Source: Achatina immaculata | Lineage: Eukaryota > Mollusca > Gastropoda > Stylommatophora > Achatinidae | NCBI GenBank assembly: GCA_009760885.1 | Contig: CM019701.1 | Span: 19,770,630 to 19,834,629 of the forward strand | Direction: 5' to 3' | DNA length: 64,000 nucleotides | In this document: positions 50,201 to 56,884 of the stretch, piece by piece | How positions within the stretch are numbered: position 1 is the stretch's first letter | How the letters are laid out: each line of letters begins with the position of its first letter | Notes under the pieces: model-generated | The model's database searches: none | The model's input: the letters and a program-made list of their open reading frames with translations, nothing else | Told to the model about the DNA's origin: nothing | Program-made: the position numbers and the translations under genes

Positions 50201-53200
50201 TGCCTGTTTTACCTTTGAAATATTTGTTCACCATGAAGTCTATTGCAATTCAAAAAAGCAAGGGAGATAGTATGGATCCTTGTTTCATGTCTGTTTCAAT
50301 CCGGAATCATTCAGGATTAATGGTTTTTGCTTTTCAATTTGTTCTTCAAGTATTGTTCTTAACATAAAGATCTGGTTGAGACAGCTACTCCCTTTTTGAA
50401 ATCCTGCTTGTTTTTCTTTCATTGCAGTATCCACTGTATCTTTAGTAATATTTTAGACTGACTTTGCAAAATACTTTTGATACAGCTGATAAGCAAGGTT
50501 ACTCTTATCCAATTATTGCAGTCACTAAAGTTGTCTTATCTTTGTCATGTATTTGGGGCTGATGAATGCATTCTTTTGATCTCTGAGTTCTTCAGAGTTG
50601 ATGCATCAGCCTTGACTGGCTCATTTTGTTGTGGGTTTCCATAACAACTCTTTTCTTTCCCATCTAGAATCTCCTCTAGGTGGGTAACAGGATAAGGTTG
50701 TTAGCCTTACACCCAACTCCTGATTCAGAATACATGATAGATCAAGCAACATCCCGCTGAATTTTGCATGTTGGTAAGAGTGTTAACAACAACAAAAAAA
50801 TGGCCATCATCTTGCACATCTCCCGGAAGTGCAGCCTTTCAAACATAATTTTTTTTCTTTCTTGTTGAATTGTGTTCATCCCTGCACTCTGTTCATCTGC
50901 AAAATAGTTAAAGCTTTGATGTACTGCTTTTTTAAAAATAAAAATACAGTATTTTCTTGGTGCCTGTACTTTTAAAAAAAATATAAGTTTTTAAAATGTT
51001 GCCTATCTATAATCTCATTTTTTTCTATTACAATATAAAGTGTGATTGTATTGAGTCTTAATATATCTCATAGTATTTTTGCTACATGTATTACCCATCT
51101 GTTCAGGTCACTGTTTTTTTTTCCCTGAATATCTCTGTTCTGTGATCTCCTAATGCATTTAAATTAACAAAATTCAGTTAATATTCTTTTAAATCAACCA
51201 GTCCTGTAATTTTTTAAAAAGAATATTAAATAATCTCCTTTAATTTACCTCTGACAGCCTGGGGTGGCTGAGTGGTTAGGCACTTGGTTTACCAATCTGG
51301 TAGTACTGGGTTCAAGTCCCAGCAGTGGGGATTTTTTTCTGGTATCAACGTGCCAAAAAGGGCCAGGGTATCACCCAGGCTCCAAAAGAGCATACCAGAG
51401 AAATCTAGGAAGATAAATGCAGTCAGGCATGATACTGACCACGTTACACTTTCATGTGCTGATGGTCTTGGAAATATGGGCCTAACACCATATCCCAATA
51501 TGCCTTTGGCATGGAAATGGGGATTTCATCCTTACCTTTGAACTTAACCTTGAGGATAAATAATTTGAGGTAATGAGAACAACCTGTATTTGTCCTTATT
51601 TTTCTTTACTCGGTATGCTACCTTGATTAACTGTGATATAGATCTTGCAGCATGGGTAATGAGATGTGGAAATATATTATAGTGACTTGTTTGAATTCTC
51701 AAGCTTGGATGCAAGAACAGACTTCCTAACATCCTTACACTGTTACACAGGCAAATGTAGTGCAGTAGTTAAGTTGCAGAGACACTACATTAGAAGTACG
51801 ACATGACCCAGACTAGATCTAGCTGACTTTCCTGATAAAATTGTAGATCCATAATTACCCACAGAAACATTATCCTGTACAGCTACAACAACAAAAGTTA
51901 ATTCTATATGCCAAATGACATTTTATTGCTAAAAAAAAAGCAGAAAACACTTACTTCTCTTGTCCCATGTCATTGTAGAACTGAAAAACACGACCTGCTC
52001 CATGTCTGTGGTCAATATTTTCTGGGCACGAAAGGAACAATTAACAAAGACCGTTATTAATTTCATTATATATTATTATTATTATTATTAAATAACATTG
52101 TTATTATATTTATTATTTATATTCTCTTATTTCATTAATCAGGATCTATATTGTTGTAATATTAAAGTATGAGGAACAAAATATAAATCAGTTCATTAGG
52201 TAATGTAACATGTAACATATCATAAAGTGAGGAAGACATCATATCTAACACATACTCATCAACACATGAAGGATACAAAAGACTGAATAAATCAGCAAAC
52301 AAATTAGACAGTTGGTGTATAACGTATTTTTTATTATAAATAATGAAAATGAAAAATGTACAACAAATACTTGAATAGCTAGAACTTCTTTATAAATTTC
52401 TGATAGAAGTATTTGGAAAACTTAATCTAATTACCAAGAGAAAGAAAAGAAACAAATCTAGCAGCAACTTTAGAATTATAAAATAAATGTTTGAGCTAAA
52501 CTAATAAAATGAATCCTCAAGACAGCAACACTAGACCTGATTTTTCTAAAGATCTGATGAGAATTCATTTAAAAAAGGATAAAAAAATTCAAATAATGTA
52601 ACCCTGTAATTTTTTTTTTCTGGGATCATTCCAGGAACTTTCTGATACCACCTTGCACACATTCAATGAATTAATTCTAAAAATATTGGCTGCTTGTGAA
52701 AATCCCTTTTTCTTAACACACAGCTTTTGCATATAAGTATGCAAAACTAAATCTATAAACATACACAATGCTACTGAAGTGAAGTTGTGTGTTGAGTGTT
52801 CAAGTCAAGGCAGTATAGAAGTGTCTTGTTTTTTTTTCCATTGGCAGTAAGTGGCCCAGCCATTTCCACCTTCATCTTTTGGCCCCTTTAGCACTGTTCT
52901 CAATGCCTGTTATTTGGTTATTTTCTAGTTTGCCACATGTTATTCCCAGTGCATTCTTAAAATTTTTTCTGAGGCATCTTCCTTCAAATCGTTTCACTCT
53001 GCTTTAAATTCTCAGATTAGTTCTTGATGTTTCAGATGCATATAATAGAATGTAGTATACACAGGATTTACAGATTCTGAACATAGGTCTTACTTGACTA
53101 CATTTGACAAGTCTTATGTAAATTGTCTTACTTGTATGATTTGAAAATATGAACCAGTAGTTTCTCACCTTTTTACATTGAAGGACCAGATTTTCAGGTA

Positions 53201-53814
53201 CCTTCTTATATGTATTATCACGTTGTCATGAACCCTTTATTGTTTTTATTGAATAGATAGCACATAATACCAAATCAATAATGCAGTCATGGACCACCTG
53301 ATTATGGTCCATGGACTAACACAGGTTGAGAAATACTGATATAAACTGTATGACTTTATTCTAAAGATTGGTTTATTTGACTTGACTGAAGGATACTAAA
53401 GACTGAAATGCATTGCCAAAGTGTAGACTAATCTTGTCTTCCAGACTGGTATTTTTTGTTTTCTTAATCTTGTACATTAACAAGAGAACTCACCTGCAGT
53501 TCTTTCATCTTCAGGTATGCTTTGACTATCTTCTGTCTTGTTATCTTCATCATCCACTACTGTTTCACACTCATCCTCTATAGTCACACTCAGTGTTGGA
53601 ACAGAATTTCTATGGCTTGTCACAGCATTATCACTGTTCCTTCTGATTTTTATTGACACACTTTCTGGCACGTCTGTGGCAATCGTGAACCTGCGGGCCA
53701 TATGTGTGATATTATTACCCATGAGGCTTGTGATGGTGTCAAATACACTTTCTTCTGGATCATCTTGAGGAATGACCAGTTCATGATCAGTGTGATACTT
53801 CTGTAGGGCCAGAG
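23000..53814 (-). CDS. SLO2: Slo2 (KCNT/Slack-type) potassium channel gene, 3' half, 13 exons
   Basis: This is the gene span; the coding exons are 53494-53814, 51955-52021, 48549-48654, 46274-46446, 44405-44476, 43324-43461, 40925-41036, 39852-39956, 37454-37537, 36330-36527, 33369-33546, 26313-26397 and 23000-23261. Slo2 channels are large-conductance K+ channels of the plasma membrane whose cytoplasmic RCK gating ring senses intracellular ions. The joined exons give 632 codons plus stop, in one open frame, with consensus splice sites at every junction. Family signatures in order include [63 protein letters not shown] and [12 protein letters not shown], each matching the vertebrate KCNT1/KCNT2 order. 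RLPFAAG separates it from Slo1. Membrane segments, pore and RCK1 are not in the window. Exon w1 begins with two bases of a split codon, so at least one upstream exon exists. Identification is firm; the start and the 3' UTR end are unknown. Confidence 0.95.
23690..24110 (+). mobile_element. RTE-type LINE C-terminal fragment
   Basis: Decodes [18 protein letters not shown], then [19 protein letters not shown] and R(RP) with [11 protein letters not shown], the usual RTE C-terminal tail, with stops. Distinct from LINE-A in detail. Lies in Slo2 intron w12-w13. Confidence 0.75.
24285..25025 (-). mobile_element. LINE-C 3' region
   Basis: Starts with the ttacatcttacatccttcct terminus and continues through the C-terminal domain ([20 protein letters not shown] at 24751-24954). 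Diverged and broken. Confidence 0.85.
25040..25330 (-). mobile_element. LINE-C 3' end with internal deletion
   Basis: Terminus at 25040 (cttacatcttataacccttc), C-terminal region to about 25265, then a jump to the atgtcatctgcaaaatcaag region near the FADD box. Same orientation as the preceding copy. Confidence 0.75.
25488..25630. repeat. 26-28 bp minisatellite, five copies
   Basis: Units of gtgtgtttgaaggctagtct followed by cact. The last unit is most diverged (gcttgaaagctaggctc). Confidence 0.9.
25795..26036 (-). mobile_element. SINE-1
   Basis: Reverse complement gives head gagtggtaaagtggttagtg and B box gggttcaaatct, body ggtacctaacttcttctgga, tail with accatatc. Between exons w12 and w13 of Slo2, antisense to no gene (same strand). 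Confidence 0.85.
26313..26397 (-). CDS. SLO2: Slo2 exon w12: [12 protein letters not shown] segment (85 nt)
   Basis: Acceptor is TTCTAAAAG and donor is TATTGT|GTAAGT. It completes a Ser codon, encodes 27 codons ([18 protein letters not shown], then KRKLKIGDI) and leaves two bases. It aligns with [21 protein letters not shown] of KCNT1, a late conserved block. Compared with vertebrates, about 28 residues between TTGY and NTLSYV are absent at the w11/w12 junction, and a segment of that size would keep the frame. Confidence 0.93.
26645..26878 (-). mobile_element. LINE-D 3' end, left piece
   Basis: Matches 56885-57115 (gccgtgtggcgtaggtgatc, ttgccacaatgtgttcc). It ends at cttgtctgcctct (26866-26878), the 13-bp sequence repeated at 31292-31304 where LINE-D continues. 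Confidence 0.85.
27359..27667 (-). pseudogene. LINE-E RNase H domain
   Basis: Open over 102 codons with the RNase H acidic residues in place: D in YTDGSA, E in YDAE, D in LTDARS. The fourth residue would follow in another frame. This domain degrades the RNA strand of the hybrid during retrotransposition in I-clade LINEs. Confidence 0.85.
28497..28790 (-). pseudogene. LINE-E reverse transcriptase palm
   Basis: Contains [20 protein letters not shown] and the catalytic box [10 protein letters not shown]. The upstream fingers (28691-28885, [10 protein letters not shown]) and the thumb (28095-28472, [14 protein letters not shown]) are in other frames, showing frameshifts on both sides. Confidence 0.85.
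30048..30494 (-). pseudogene. LINE-E APE-type endonuclease fragment
   Basis: MQWNAESV start, IQETHL (catalytic Glu), [10 protein letters not shown] and [13 protein letters not shown] (Asp/Asn). The SxH end lies in 29738-30007 (SSNHRPVFL) in another frame. Confidence 0.85.
31292..31583 (-). mobile_element. LINE-D, right piece of the split copy
   Basis: Resumes with cttgtctgcctctgatcttt and reads [40 protein letters not shown] on the minus strand. Matches 57105-57395; truncated at about 31583. Confidence 0.85.
31782..32855. mobile_element. piggyBac-like non-autonomous element
   Basis: Flanked by TTAA at 31782-31785 and 32852-32855, with 10-bp inverted ends CTCTTTGTCT/AGACAAAGAG directly inside. 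The body is 1066 bp. TTAA targeting with short inverted ends is the piggyBac pattern. A minus-strand frame at 32458-32679 ([15 protein letters not shown]) is too short for a transposase and may be residual. Lies in Slo2 intron w11-w12. Confidence 0.65.
33369..33546 (-). CDS. SLO2: Slo2 exon w11: distal C-terminal segment
   Basis: Acceptor is CATTTACAG and donor is CTACA|GTAAGT. It has 59 codons plus one base. A basic Ser-rich start ([13 protein letters not shown]) is followed by [19 protein letters not shown] and NDGY, aligned with ERQELSELVKNRMKHLGL and TTGY of KCNT1. It ends in phase 1 and joins directly to w12. Confidence 0.9.
33775..34523 (+). mobile_element. LINE-H C-terminal fragment
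   Basis: Decodes [69 protein letters not shown] and RPKETWRR with four or more stops, then an (ag)n tail. An RTE-like C-terminal region different from LINE-A. Confidence 0.85.
35325..35560 (-). mobile_element. LINE-J 3' end
   Basis: (ttc)n tail at 35325, then tagctttcagtgccattaaa and ctccattcctccctattcct, matching 46518-46700. Confidence 0.75.
35650..35870. repeat. Dispersed GC-richer repeat shared with 1497-1640
   Basis: ataaccacggtgtcatgcaa, cttctgagacccatcaagaa and the periodic ctctcgggga / gggaccacag words match the insert at 1489-2729 in reverse complement. Followed by (aag)n. Confidence 0.75.
36330..36527 (-). CDS. SLO2: Slo2 exon w10: RCK2 end, [10 protein letters not shown]
   Basis: Acceptor is GACATGATCAG and donor is GAAAAG|GTTAGT. 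It has 66 codons, phase 0 at both ends. [20 protein letters not shown] and RTE align with [23 protein letters not shown] of KCNT1, the last conserved RCK2 strand region. The tail from [11 protein letters not shown] onward is a polar stretch without clear counterpart. Confidence 0.94.
36862..36935. repeat. (CT)n and (CA)n microsatellites
   Basis: tctctctctctc near 36870, an A tract, then cacacacacacacacag near 36918-36935. Confidence 0.8.
37080..37440 (-). mobile_element. LINE-C 3' end beside exon w9
   Basis: Terminus cttacatccttcccatgccg at 37085, C-terminal region through [20 protein letters not shown], ending at about 37440, seven bases from the donor hexamer of exon w9. Diverged, with frame breaks. 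Confidence 0.9.
37454..37537 (-). CDS. SLO2: Slo2 exon w9: RLLLGID segment (84 nt)
   Basis: Acceptor is TGCTTTCAG and donor is CTAGT|GTAAGTATG. It has 28 codons, phase 0 at both ends: [20 protein letters not shown] and GSGHLSS, aligned with SFVKDYMITITRLLLGLDT and GSGYLCAM. The donor hexamer occupies 37448-37453, and a minus-oriented LINE-C fragment begins at about 37440, so only the first dozen or so intron bases are unique. Confidence 0.95.
37860..38345 (+). mobile_element. RTE-type LINE C-terminal fragment
   Basis: Degraded tail: [20 protein letters not shown] at 38062-38247, then [18 protein letters not shown]-like but diverged. Confidence 0.7.
39000..39535 (-). mobile_element. LINE-C 3' end
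   Basis: Terminus ttacatccttcctgtgccgc; C-terminal frame [20 protein letters not shown] then [14 protein letters not shown] at 39118-39480. In Slo2 intron w8-w9. Confidence 0.9.
39852..39956 (-). CDS. SLO2: Slo2 exon w8: RLPFAAG segment
   Basis: Acceptor is GTTTCACAG and donor is TATCAG|GTATTA. It carries 35 codons, phase 0 at both ends. It reads [19 protein letters not shown] then TLLYQ, the most diagnostic Slo2 signature ([19 protein letters not shown] in vertebrates). The donor lacks the usual AAGT and is a moderate match. Confidence 0.96.
40188..40215. repeat. (TA)n microsatellite
   Basis: About a dozen TA units. Confidence 0.85.
40925..41036 (-). CDS. SLO2: Slo2 exon w7: RCK2
   Basis: Acceptor is TTTTTGTGCAG and donor is GAGCAG|GTGTGT. 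It completes a Lys codon and encodes 37 codons from [11 protein letters not shown] through [15 protein letters not shown] to SKLEQ. This aligns residue by residue with [21 protein letters not shown] and SKLEK of KCNT1. It ends in phase 0. Confidence 0.95.
41449..41555. repeat. 33-bp tandem repeat, three copies plus partial
   Basis: Unit: tatcttgcttatatatgtat followed by taaatattaatta. Copies are nearly identical. Confidence 0.9.
41690..41758 (+). mobile_element. LINE-C 3' tip
   Basis: aagccccatgtgacgtttaa, cagcacggaaagaatttacg and a gtaatatgtaaga tail: the last 70 bases of LINE-C only. Confidence 0.8.
42092..42690 (-). mobile_element. LINE-A 3' end
   Basis: (atc)n tail, aggtgccgtgccgactggcg, then the C-terminal region on the minus strand up to [19 protein letters not shown]. 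Followed by (gt)n at about 42692-42722. In Slo2 intron w6-w7. Confidence 0.9.
42935..43018 (+). mobile_element. SINE-1 tail
   Basis: aaatatgggcactaacacca, tatgtgcctctaaggcatga, then ttacctttacc: only the 3' end of SINE-1. Confidence 0.8.
43324..43461 (-). CDS. SLO2: Slo2 exon w6: RCK2 core
   Basis: Acceptor is CATGTACAG and donor is TTCAA|GTAAAC, a weaker donor than most in this gene. It enters with one base, encodes 45 codons starting [18 protein letters not shown], and leaves two bases. [14 protein letters not shown] aligns with MADAKTIVNVQTMF of KCNT1. The acidic segment [10 protein letters not shown] replaces the vertebrate KESTMSAEED. Confidence 0.95.
44068..44318 (+). mobile_element. 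SINE-1, full copy
   Basis: Head gagtggcaaagtggttagtg, B box gggttcgaatcc, body ttcttctggagttggggaag, tail aaccatatccctatgtgcct. It ends about 90 bases from exon w5. Confidence 0.88.
44405..44476 (-). CDS. SLO2: Slo2 exon w5: RCK2, FPLVYYM segment (72 nt)
   Basis: Acceptor is TTTCCTCAG and donor is ACAGT|GTGAGT. It completes the Glu codon from w4 and carries 23 codons plus two bases. The product reads [18 protein letters not shown] and GSIT, against PDHHFLEAICCFPMVYYM and GSVD in KCNT1, with the same length up to the next exon. It is too short to be conspicuous as an open frame and was found by searching the intron for the expected family segment. Confidence 0.93.
44680..45285 (+). mobile_element. 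LINE-H-like C-terminal fragment
   Basis: Degraded [42 protein letters not shown] regions with stops and an (atgg)n tail at 45270. In Slo2 intron w4-w5. Confidence 0.7.
46274..46446 (-). CDS. SLO2: Slo2 exon w4: start of RCK2
   Basis: Acceptor is TTTTCACAG and donor is GAAGA|GTAAGT. It joins w3 in phase 0 and contributes 57 codons plus two bases. It begins [15 protein letters not shown], then a beta-strand LIILAAEH, then IFNFIVPLR and SPIVLLLEE. These align with LIIVSAET, LYNFIVPLR and NPIVLLLDN of KCNT1, the first strand and linker of the RCK2 Rossmann-like fold. The final acidic residues sit at the position of the rat Slo2.2 sodium-site aspartate. Confidence 0.95.
46518..47170 (-). mobile_element. 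LINE-J 3' region
   Basis: (ttc)n tail, then [20 protein letters not shown] and [20 protein letters not shown] on the minus strand (46531-46782), then a degraded RT thumb. Starts about 70 bases from exon w4's acceptor side. Confidence 0.85.
47312..47503. repeat. 9-bp minisatellite (CAACACTTT-type)
   Basis: About 20 units alternating caacacttt and ccaccacttt-type variants (caacactttc/accactttc), with a few deletions. Confidence 0.93.
47868..48168 (-). mobile_element. LINE-A 3' end
   Basis: (atc)n tail, aggtgccgtgccgactggcg and the last 90 codons on the minus strand. Truncated at 48168. In intron w3-w4. Confidence 0.9.
48549..48654 (-). CDS. SLO2: Slo2 exon w3: Cys/His cluster before RCK2
   Basis: Acceptor is CTACAATAG and donor is GCAGT|GTAAGT. 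It completes the Lys codon left by w2 and then reads 35 codons ending CCLKWGS. The pattern S-C-H-I-M, seven residues on L-C-C-L-K, and then Cys in w4, aligns with the CHLLP...FCCLRLDKGCKH stretch of vertebrate KCNT1. The acceptor lies inside a 40-bp segment that is repeated at 49234-49273 on the far side of a LINE-C insertion. Confidence 0.9.
48651..49273. repeat. Target-site duplication carrying a copied splice acceptor
   Basis: aagtctattgtagcaaaata at 48651 recurs at 49234, each followed by atgtaa, then gttaaaattaat. The left copy holds the 3' splice site of Slo2 exon w3 (AG at 48655-48656 on the minus strand), so the right copy holds a second one. Confidence 0.88.
48691..49233 (+). mobile_element. 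LINE-C 3' end with a 40-bp flanking duplication
   Basis: The C-terminal frame is nearly intact: [54 protein letters not shown] stop (48920-49195), then a TAAGATA tail to 49233. Flanked by near-identical 40-bp sequences, 48651-48690 and 49234-49273, with two mismatches. An extra ccagtggtaagtctattgt partial copy lies at the 5' junction. Confidence 0.92.
49390..50860 (-). mobile_element. LINE-C, internally deleted copy with 5' UTR
   Basis: Terminus at 49390 (cttacatcttacatcctttc), C-terminal domain to about 50100, FADD-region and RT remnants to 50540, then a jump to the 5' UTR (50560-50860), which matches 4730-4965. It faces the 48691-49233 copy across about 155 bases. Confidence 0.88.
51256..51540 (+). 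mobile_element. SINE-2, full copy
   Basis: Head gggtggctgagtggttaggc, B box gggttcaagtccc, body with ggccagggtatcacccaggc, tail caccatatcccaatatgcct and hairpin ATGCC-ttt-GGCAT, ending ccttacctttg. In intron w2-w3. Confidence 0.88.
51955..52021 (-). CDS. SLO2: Slo2 exon w2: short linker exon (67 nt)
   Basis: Acceptor is GTGCCCAG and donor is GAGAA|GTAAGT. It enters with two bases to complete the Glu codon from w1, carries 21 whole codons including [11 protein letters not shown], and leaves two bases. The two other frames either contain a stop or do not join. Phase fits both neighbours, which is the main evidence, since linker sequence is not conserved enough to recognise alone. Confidence 0.75.
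52022..53493. other. Slo2 intron w1-w2, no element recognised
   Basis: AT-rich; holds a short (tta)n run near 52072-52090. I see no coding signal. The stretch 52850-53020 has LINE-like wording (ccattggcagtaagtggccc) but could not be matched. Confidence 0.5.
53494..53814 (-). CDS. SLO2: Slo2 exon w1: RCK1-RCK2 linker
   Basis: Acceptor is AACGCAG and donor is GCAG|GTGAGT. The exon starts with the last two bases of a split codon, encodes 106 whole codons and ends with one base. It begins [15 protein letters not shown], which aligns with the VAMDLQGTEH stretch just after RCK1 in vertebrate KCNT1. The remainder is a polar, acidic linker with two basophilic kinase-type sites (ARRFT and IRRNS). This linker is poorly conserved between phyla, so only its start is alignable by eye. 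All upstream exons lie beyond 64000. Confidence 0.85.
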
Positions 53815-53929
53815 CTGCGTTAAACAACAACAAAATAAAAAACAGGATGTTGACTATCAAATATTCTTGGAAGTACATTTATGACAGAAGATTAAGAAGA
53901 AATACAGTATGAAATAAAGATCCTAATTA

Positions 53930-54520
53930 GTGAAAAAGTCATAAAATATTGTGCTAATCTTATCCTTCTTTTGCATTCGAGGTTGTTGGTCACATCAGAT
54001 CCTGATCCCTGTTGACATGGCAAAGCCCGCAGTCTTCTCCAGGTCCTGATAGGAGCCCCCAATGCTTTTGCCTCAAGCTTGTGTCCTCTGGCCATGTCTC
54101 ACGCCTCAGGTCTGCATGGTTTGGGCACTCTTGTAGGATATGTTCTGGAGTCTGGACTCCACTGCCACATGGACACCCATCAGTGTGAGACATTTTGAGT
54201 TGATGCAGGTGGCTCAGTAGTTTGCACTGGCCTGTCCTTAGGTGAAAGAGGATTGTTTGCTGATGTCTTTGTATTTGGTGTATTGGATCTAGTTCATTGT
54301 TACATTTCAGTTACTTTTTCCATTCAGACCTGCACTAGTTACGGATTATAGTTTTTGCCTCATGGTAGATTACTGGATGATTTGTTTGATCTTGATTGCT
54401 GCAGGCTTTGGATAGGCTGTCAGCTATTTCATTGCCAGCTATTCCACAGTGGGATGGTACCCACTGTAGGGCCACAGTTGTTGACAGAGTAAGGTCAGTT
54501 ATTGTGCTAATAATTCTGGC
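53930..54520 (-). mobile_element. LINE-F, I-clade RNase H and tail domain
   Basis: Minus-strand pieces: ALQWVPSHCGIAGNEIADSL (RNase H end) near 54400-54480, ILFHLRTGQCKLLSHLHQL, then CPCGSGVQTPEHILQECPNH and WPEDTSLRQKHWG (53990-54193). Diverged in sequence from LINE-E. Confidence 0.85.
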
Positions 54521-54589
54521 TGACTTGAAAAAAAAAATGTAATTAAGTACAACTAAACATTTTCATTTAGAATAAAACTTGCACAATAA

Positions 54590-54655
54590 TTTGTCACATG
54601 TGCATTACATCATGTGTGATCCCTACATAAAAGTCATGTAATCAACATGTGTTAC
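54590..54655. repeat. Single monomer of the 35-bp satellite
   Basis: gatccctacataaaagtcat then gtaatcaacatgtgttac, matching the array at 59115-59515, about 4.5 kb away. Confidence 0.8.
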
Positions 54656-54730
54656 ATTTTACAGAGCATTTTATCTGAAAAAAAATAGACATGAAGAGGA
54701 CAAAGCTCAGAAAAAAAGAAAAAACTTATA

Positions 54731-56237
54731 TACTGTTAAAAAAAAGAAACTCAACACTACTGTAGTCGTAATGGATACCAAGTTTCAAACTTGTATCAAA
54801 ATTTTATTTTACGGAATTAATGTTTCAATCTTGGCATGACGAAACATTAAGACTTTAACAATGGAATTATGTTCATTAAATTTGGTTTGGACTTTTATTC
54901 TTTGTGACTGAGGCCTCTGTTTCAGTAAGGTGTATGGCCTTCTCTGGCCTGTATAAGAGAATGACATCTCCTTGACACGGGTCCAATTAGCCATTGGATC
55001 TGTTGTTGTGGGATGGCTGCCCACTCTTCCCACAGTGCAAGAGACAAATGTCGAAAATTGGTTGGCACCACATCTCACAGGCGGACTTGTCTGTTGAGTT
55101 CATCCCATAAGTGTTCTATTGGGTTCATGTCTGATGACATGGATGGCCACGGAATGGCCTGGACGTTGTTGTCAGCGAGGAACTGAGTGGTGAGTTGTTC
55201 CACATGAGGTCGAGCATTATCCTGCTGAAAAATCGACCCTGGTGCAGCCAGAAGTGGAAGGATGTGAGGATGAAGAATTTCAGTGATGTATCGTTGGACA
55301 TTCAGGCATCCTTCAATTTGCACCAGGTCACTTCTTCTCATGAAGTTGATCATCCCATACACCAGTACACCTCCACCATTATGTGGAGGAGCTACGAAGT
55401 TCTGGGCATAGTGCTCATGGATTCTGCAGTAAATTCTTCTTCGTCTATCATGTCACTGGAGCAGAAAGAATGATTCATCACTAAACCAAACCCTTCTCCA
55501 ATCATTCGCAACGGTTCATTGATGATGCTTGTTCGCCCACTGCAGTCGGTTCTGGTGATGCCAGTCTGTAAAAACAGGACCTCTGTAGGGTCCAAAGACC
55601 AGCATCGTGCAGCCAGTTCCTGACCGTTTGATCTGAAATTCGACAAGCTTCTGTTATTGACTGGACTGTTGTGGACACAGATGCAAATCTATTCCTGAGG
55701 TGACGGAGCCATATGAAGCAGTCTTCGGCAAGAGTTGTGACTATGGATCTTCCACTGCGCGGCTGGTCTGCAACTGAGCCAGTTTCTTGAAATCATCTCC
55801 AAAGGCGACTAATGGTGCTTCTAACCACATTAAATTGTCTGGGCACTACATTTTGTAACTGTCCAGTCTGTAAACACCCAATGATGATGAGTCGTTGTTC
55901 TGTAGTGAGATGACCCATACTTGCAAATTGAATTTTCAAATGAATTGATTTGAGGAGCATCAATGTTTTATAGGCATTCAATAACATGGTCAGTGAGTTT
56001 TGTGTTCAGTAAGTTTCATGGGATTCTCGTGAAACTGTCATGAGTTATTGTCAAAAATGCTGTTTTGACTAGTGTCACCTTTCTGTGCTCATCAATCATC
56101 TGCTGAGTACAATTCAGGTCAGCACATGAAGTTGATGTCCAAGTGAATGTTTCAAGCAATTTGCACATGTCTGATCAGCAAACTTCAGTTTAAATAGCAA
56201 CATCGTGTTTGTTGTGTTTCTTTTTTTTTTAACAGTA
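54731..56237 (-). mobile_element. Tc1-like DNA transposon
   Basis: TA-flanked, with inverted ends TACTGTTAAAAAAAA and its complement at 56220-56237, total 1.5 kb, the usual Tc1 length. Encodes a DD34E transposase on the minus strand that is broken. Confidence 0.92.
55075..55918 (-). pseudogene. Tc1-type transposase, disrupted
   Basis: MGHLTTEQRLIIIGCLQTGQ opens a helix-turn-helix (55793-55918), then GSVADQPRSGR. The catalytic residues are all visible: FSDES (55440-55480), QQDNARPH and DMNPIEHLWDEL with 34 residues between the second Asp and the Glu (55075-55362). A TGA in the FSDES region and frameshifts break it; about 280 codons against about 340 usual. Confidence 0.9.
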
Positions 56238-56884
56238 TAATATCTTCCAATGAAAACTTAAAACAATAACCTTGAAAATAATGTAAAAAAAATGATTAAA
56301 ACTGCATAAATATGGAAACAAAGGATGAAGCTCAATGAGTAAAATCAAGCAGTCATAAGAAATGTAGTTCAATAAACCATTTCAGCTGAGAGCAGAATCA
56401 AGGATGATTCTGGGAAAATACAAAGCATGAAAAAGCAAAGCCCAAAACCTGGACTTGTTTTCAACAGTAGGATTTCTCATCTGTTTTTCTATTTGTGACC
56501 CATCTTTGTGCATTGCATTTTCTTTGTGGTTCTTCTCCAGTCATGTTACTGTACAAAATCATTACATTGTATTTGCATCTTTAGGGCATCTCCATTCTCT
56601 CCCCCCCCCCTCTCCCTCCTCCATAACTACCACCACCAAAACTGTTTCATGAGGTGACAGGGGAAAAAGTCAAAAGTATGGTTTCTCATGAGAAACTCTA
56701 GTCTACAGAATTGTTGTTAACAGTATAAAGTAAATTTCAGTAATTCTTTTACTAAGTGTGGATGCTTGAAACTAAACAATAAAGACATCACTGCTTAGCT
56801 GCAAACTAAAATACTGTGTTCCTTATGACCAACAGACAAATGAAACATGAAGGAAGAACAAAGAAAAATAATTCATGTCATTCA

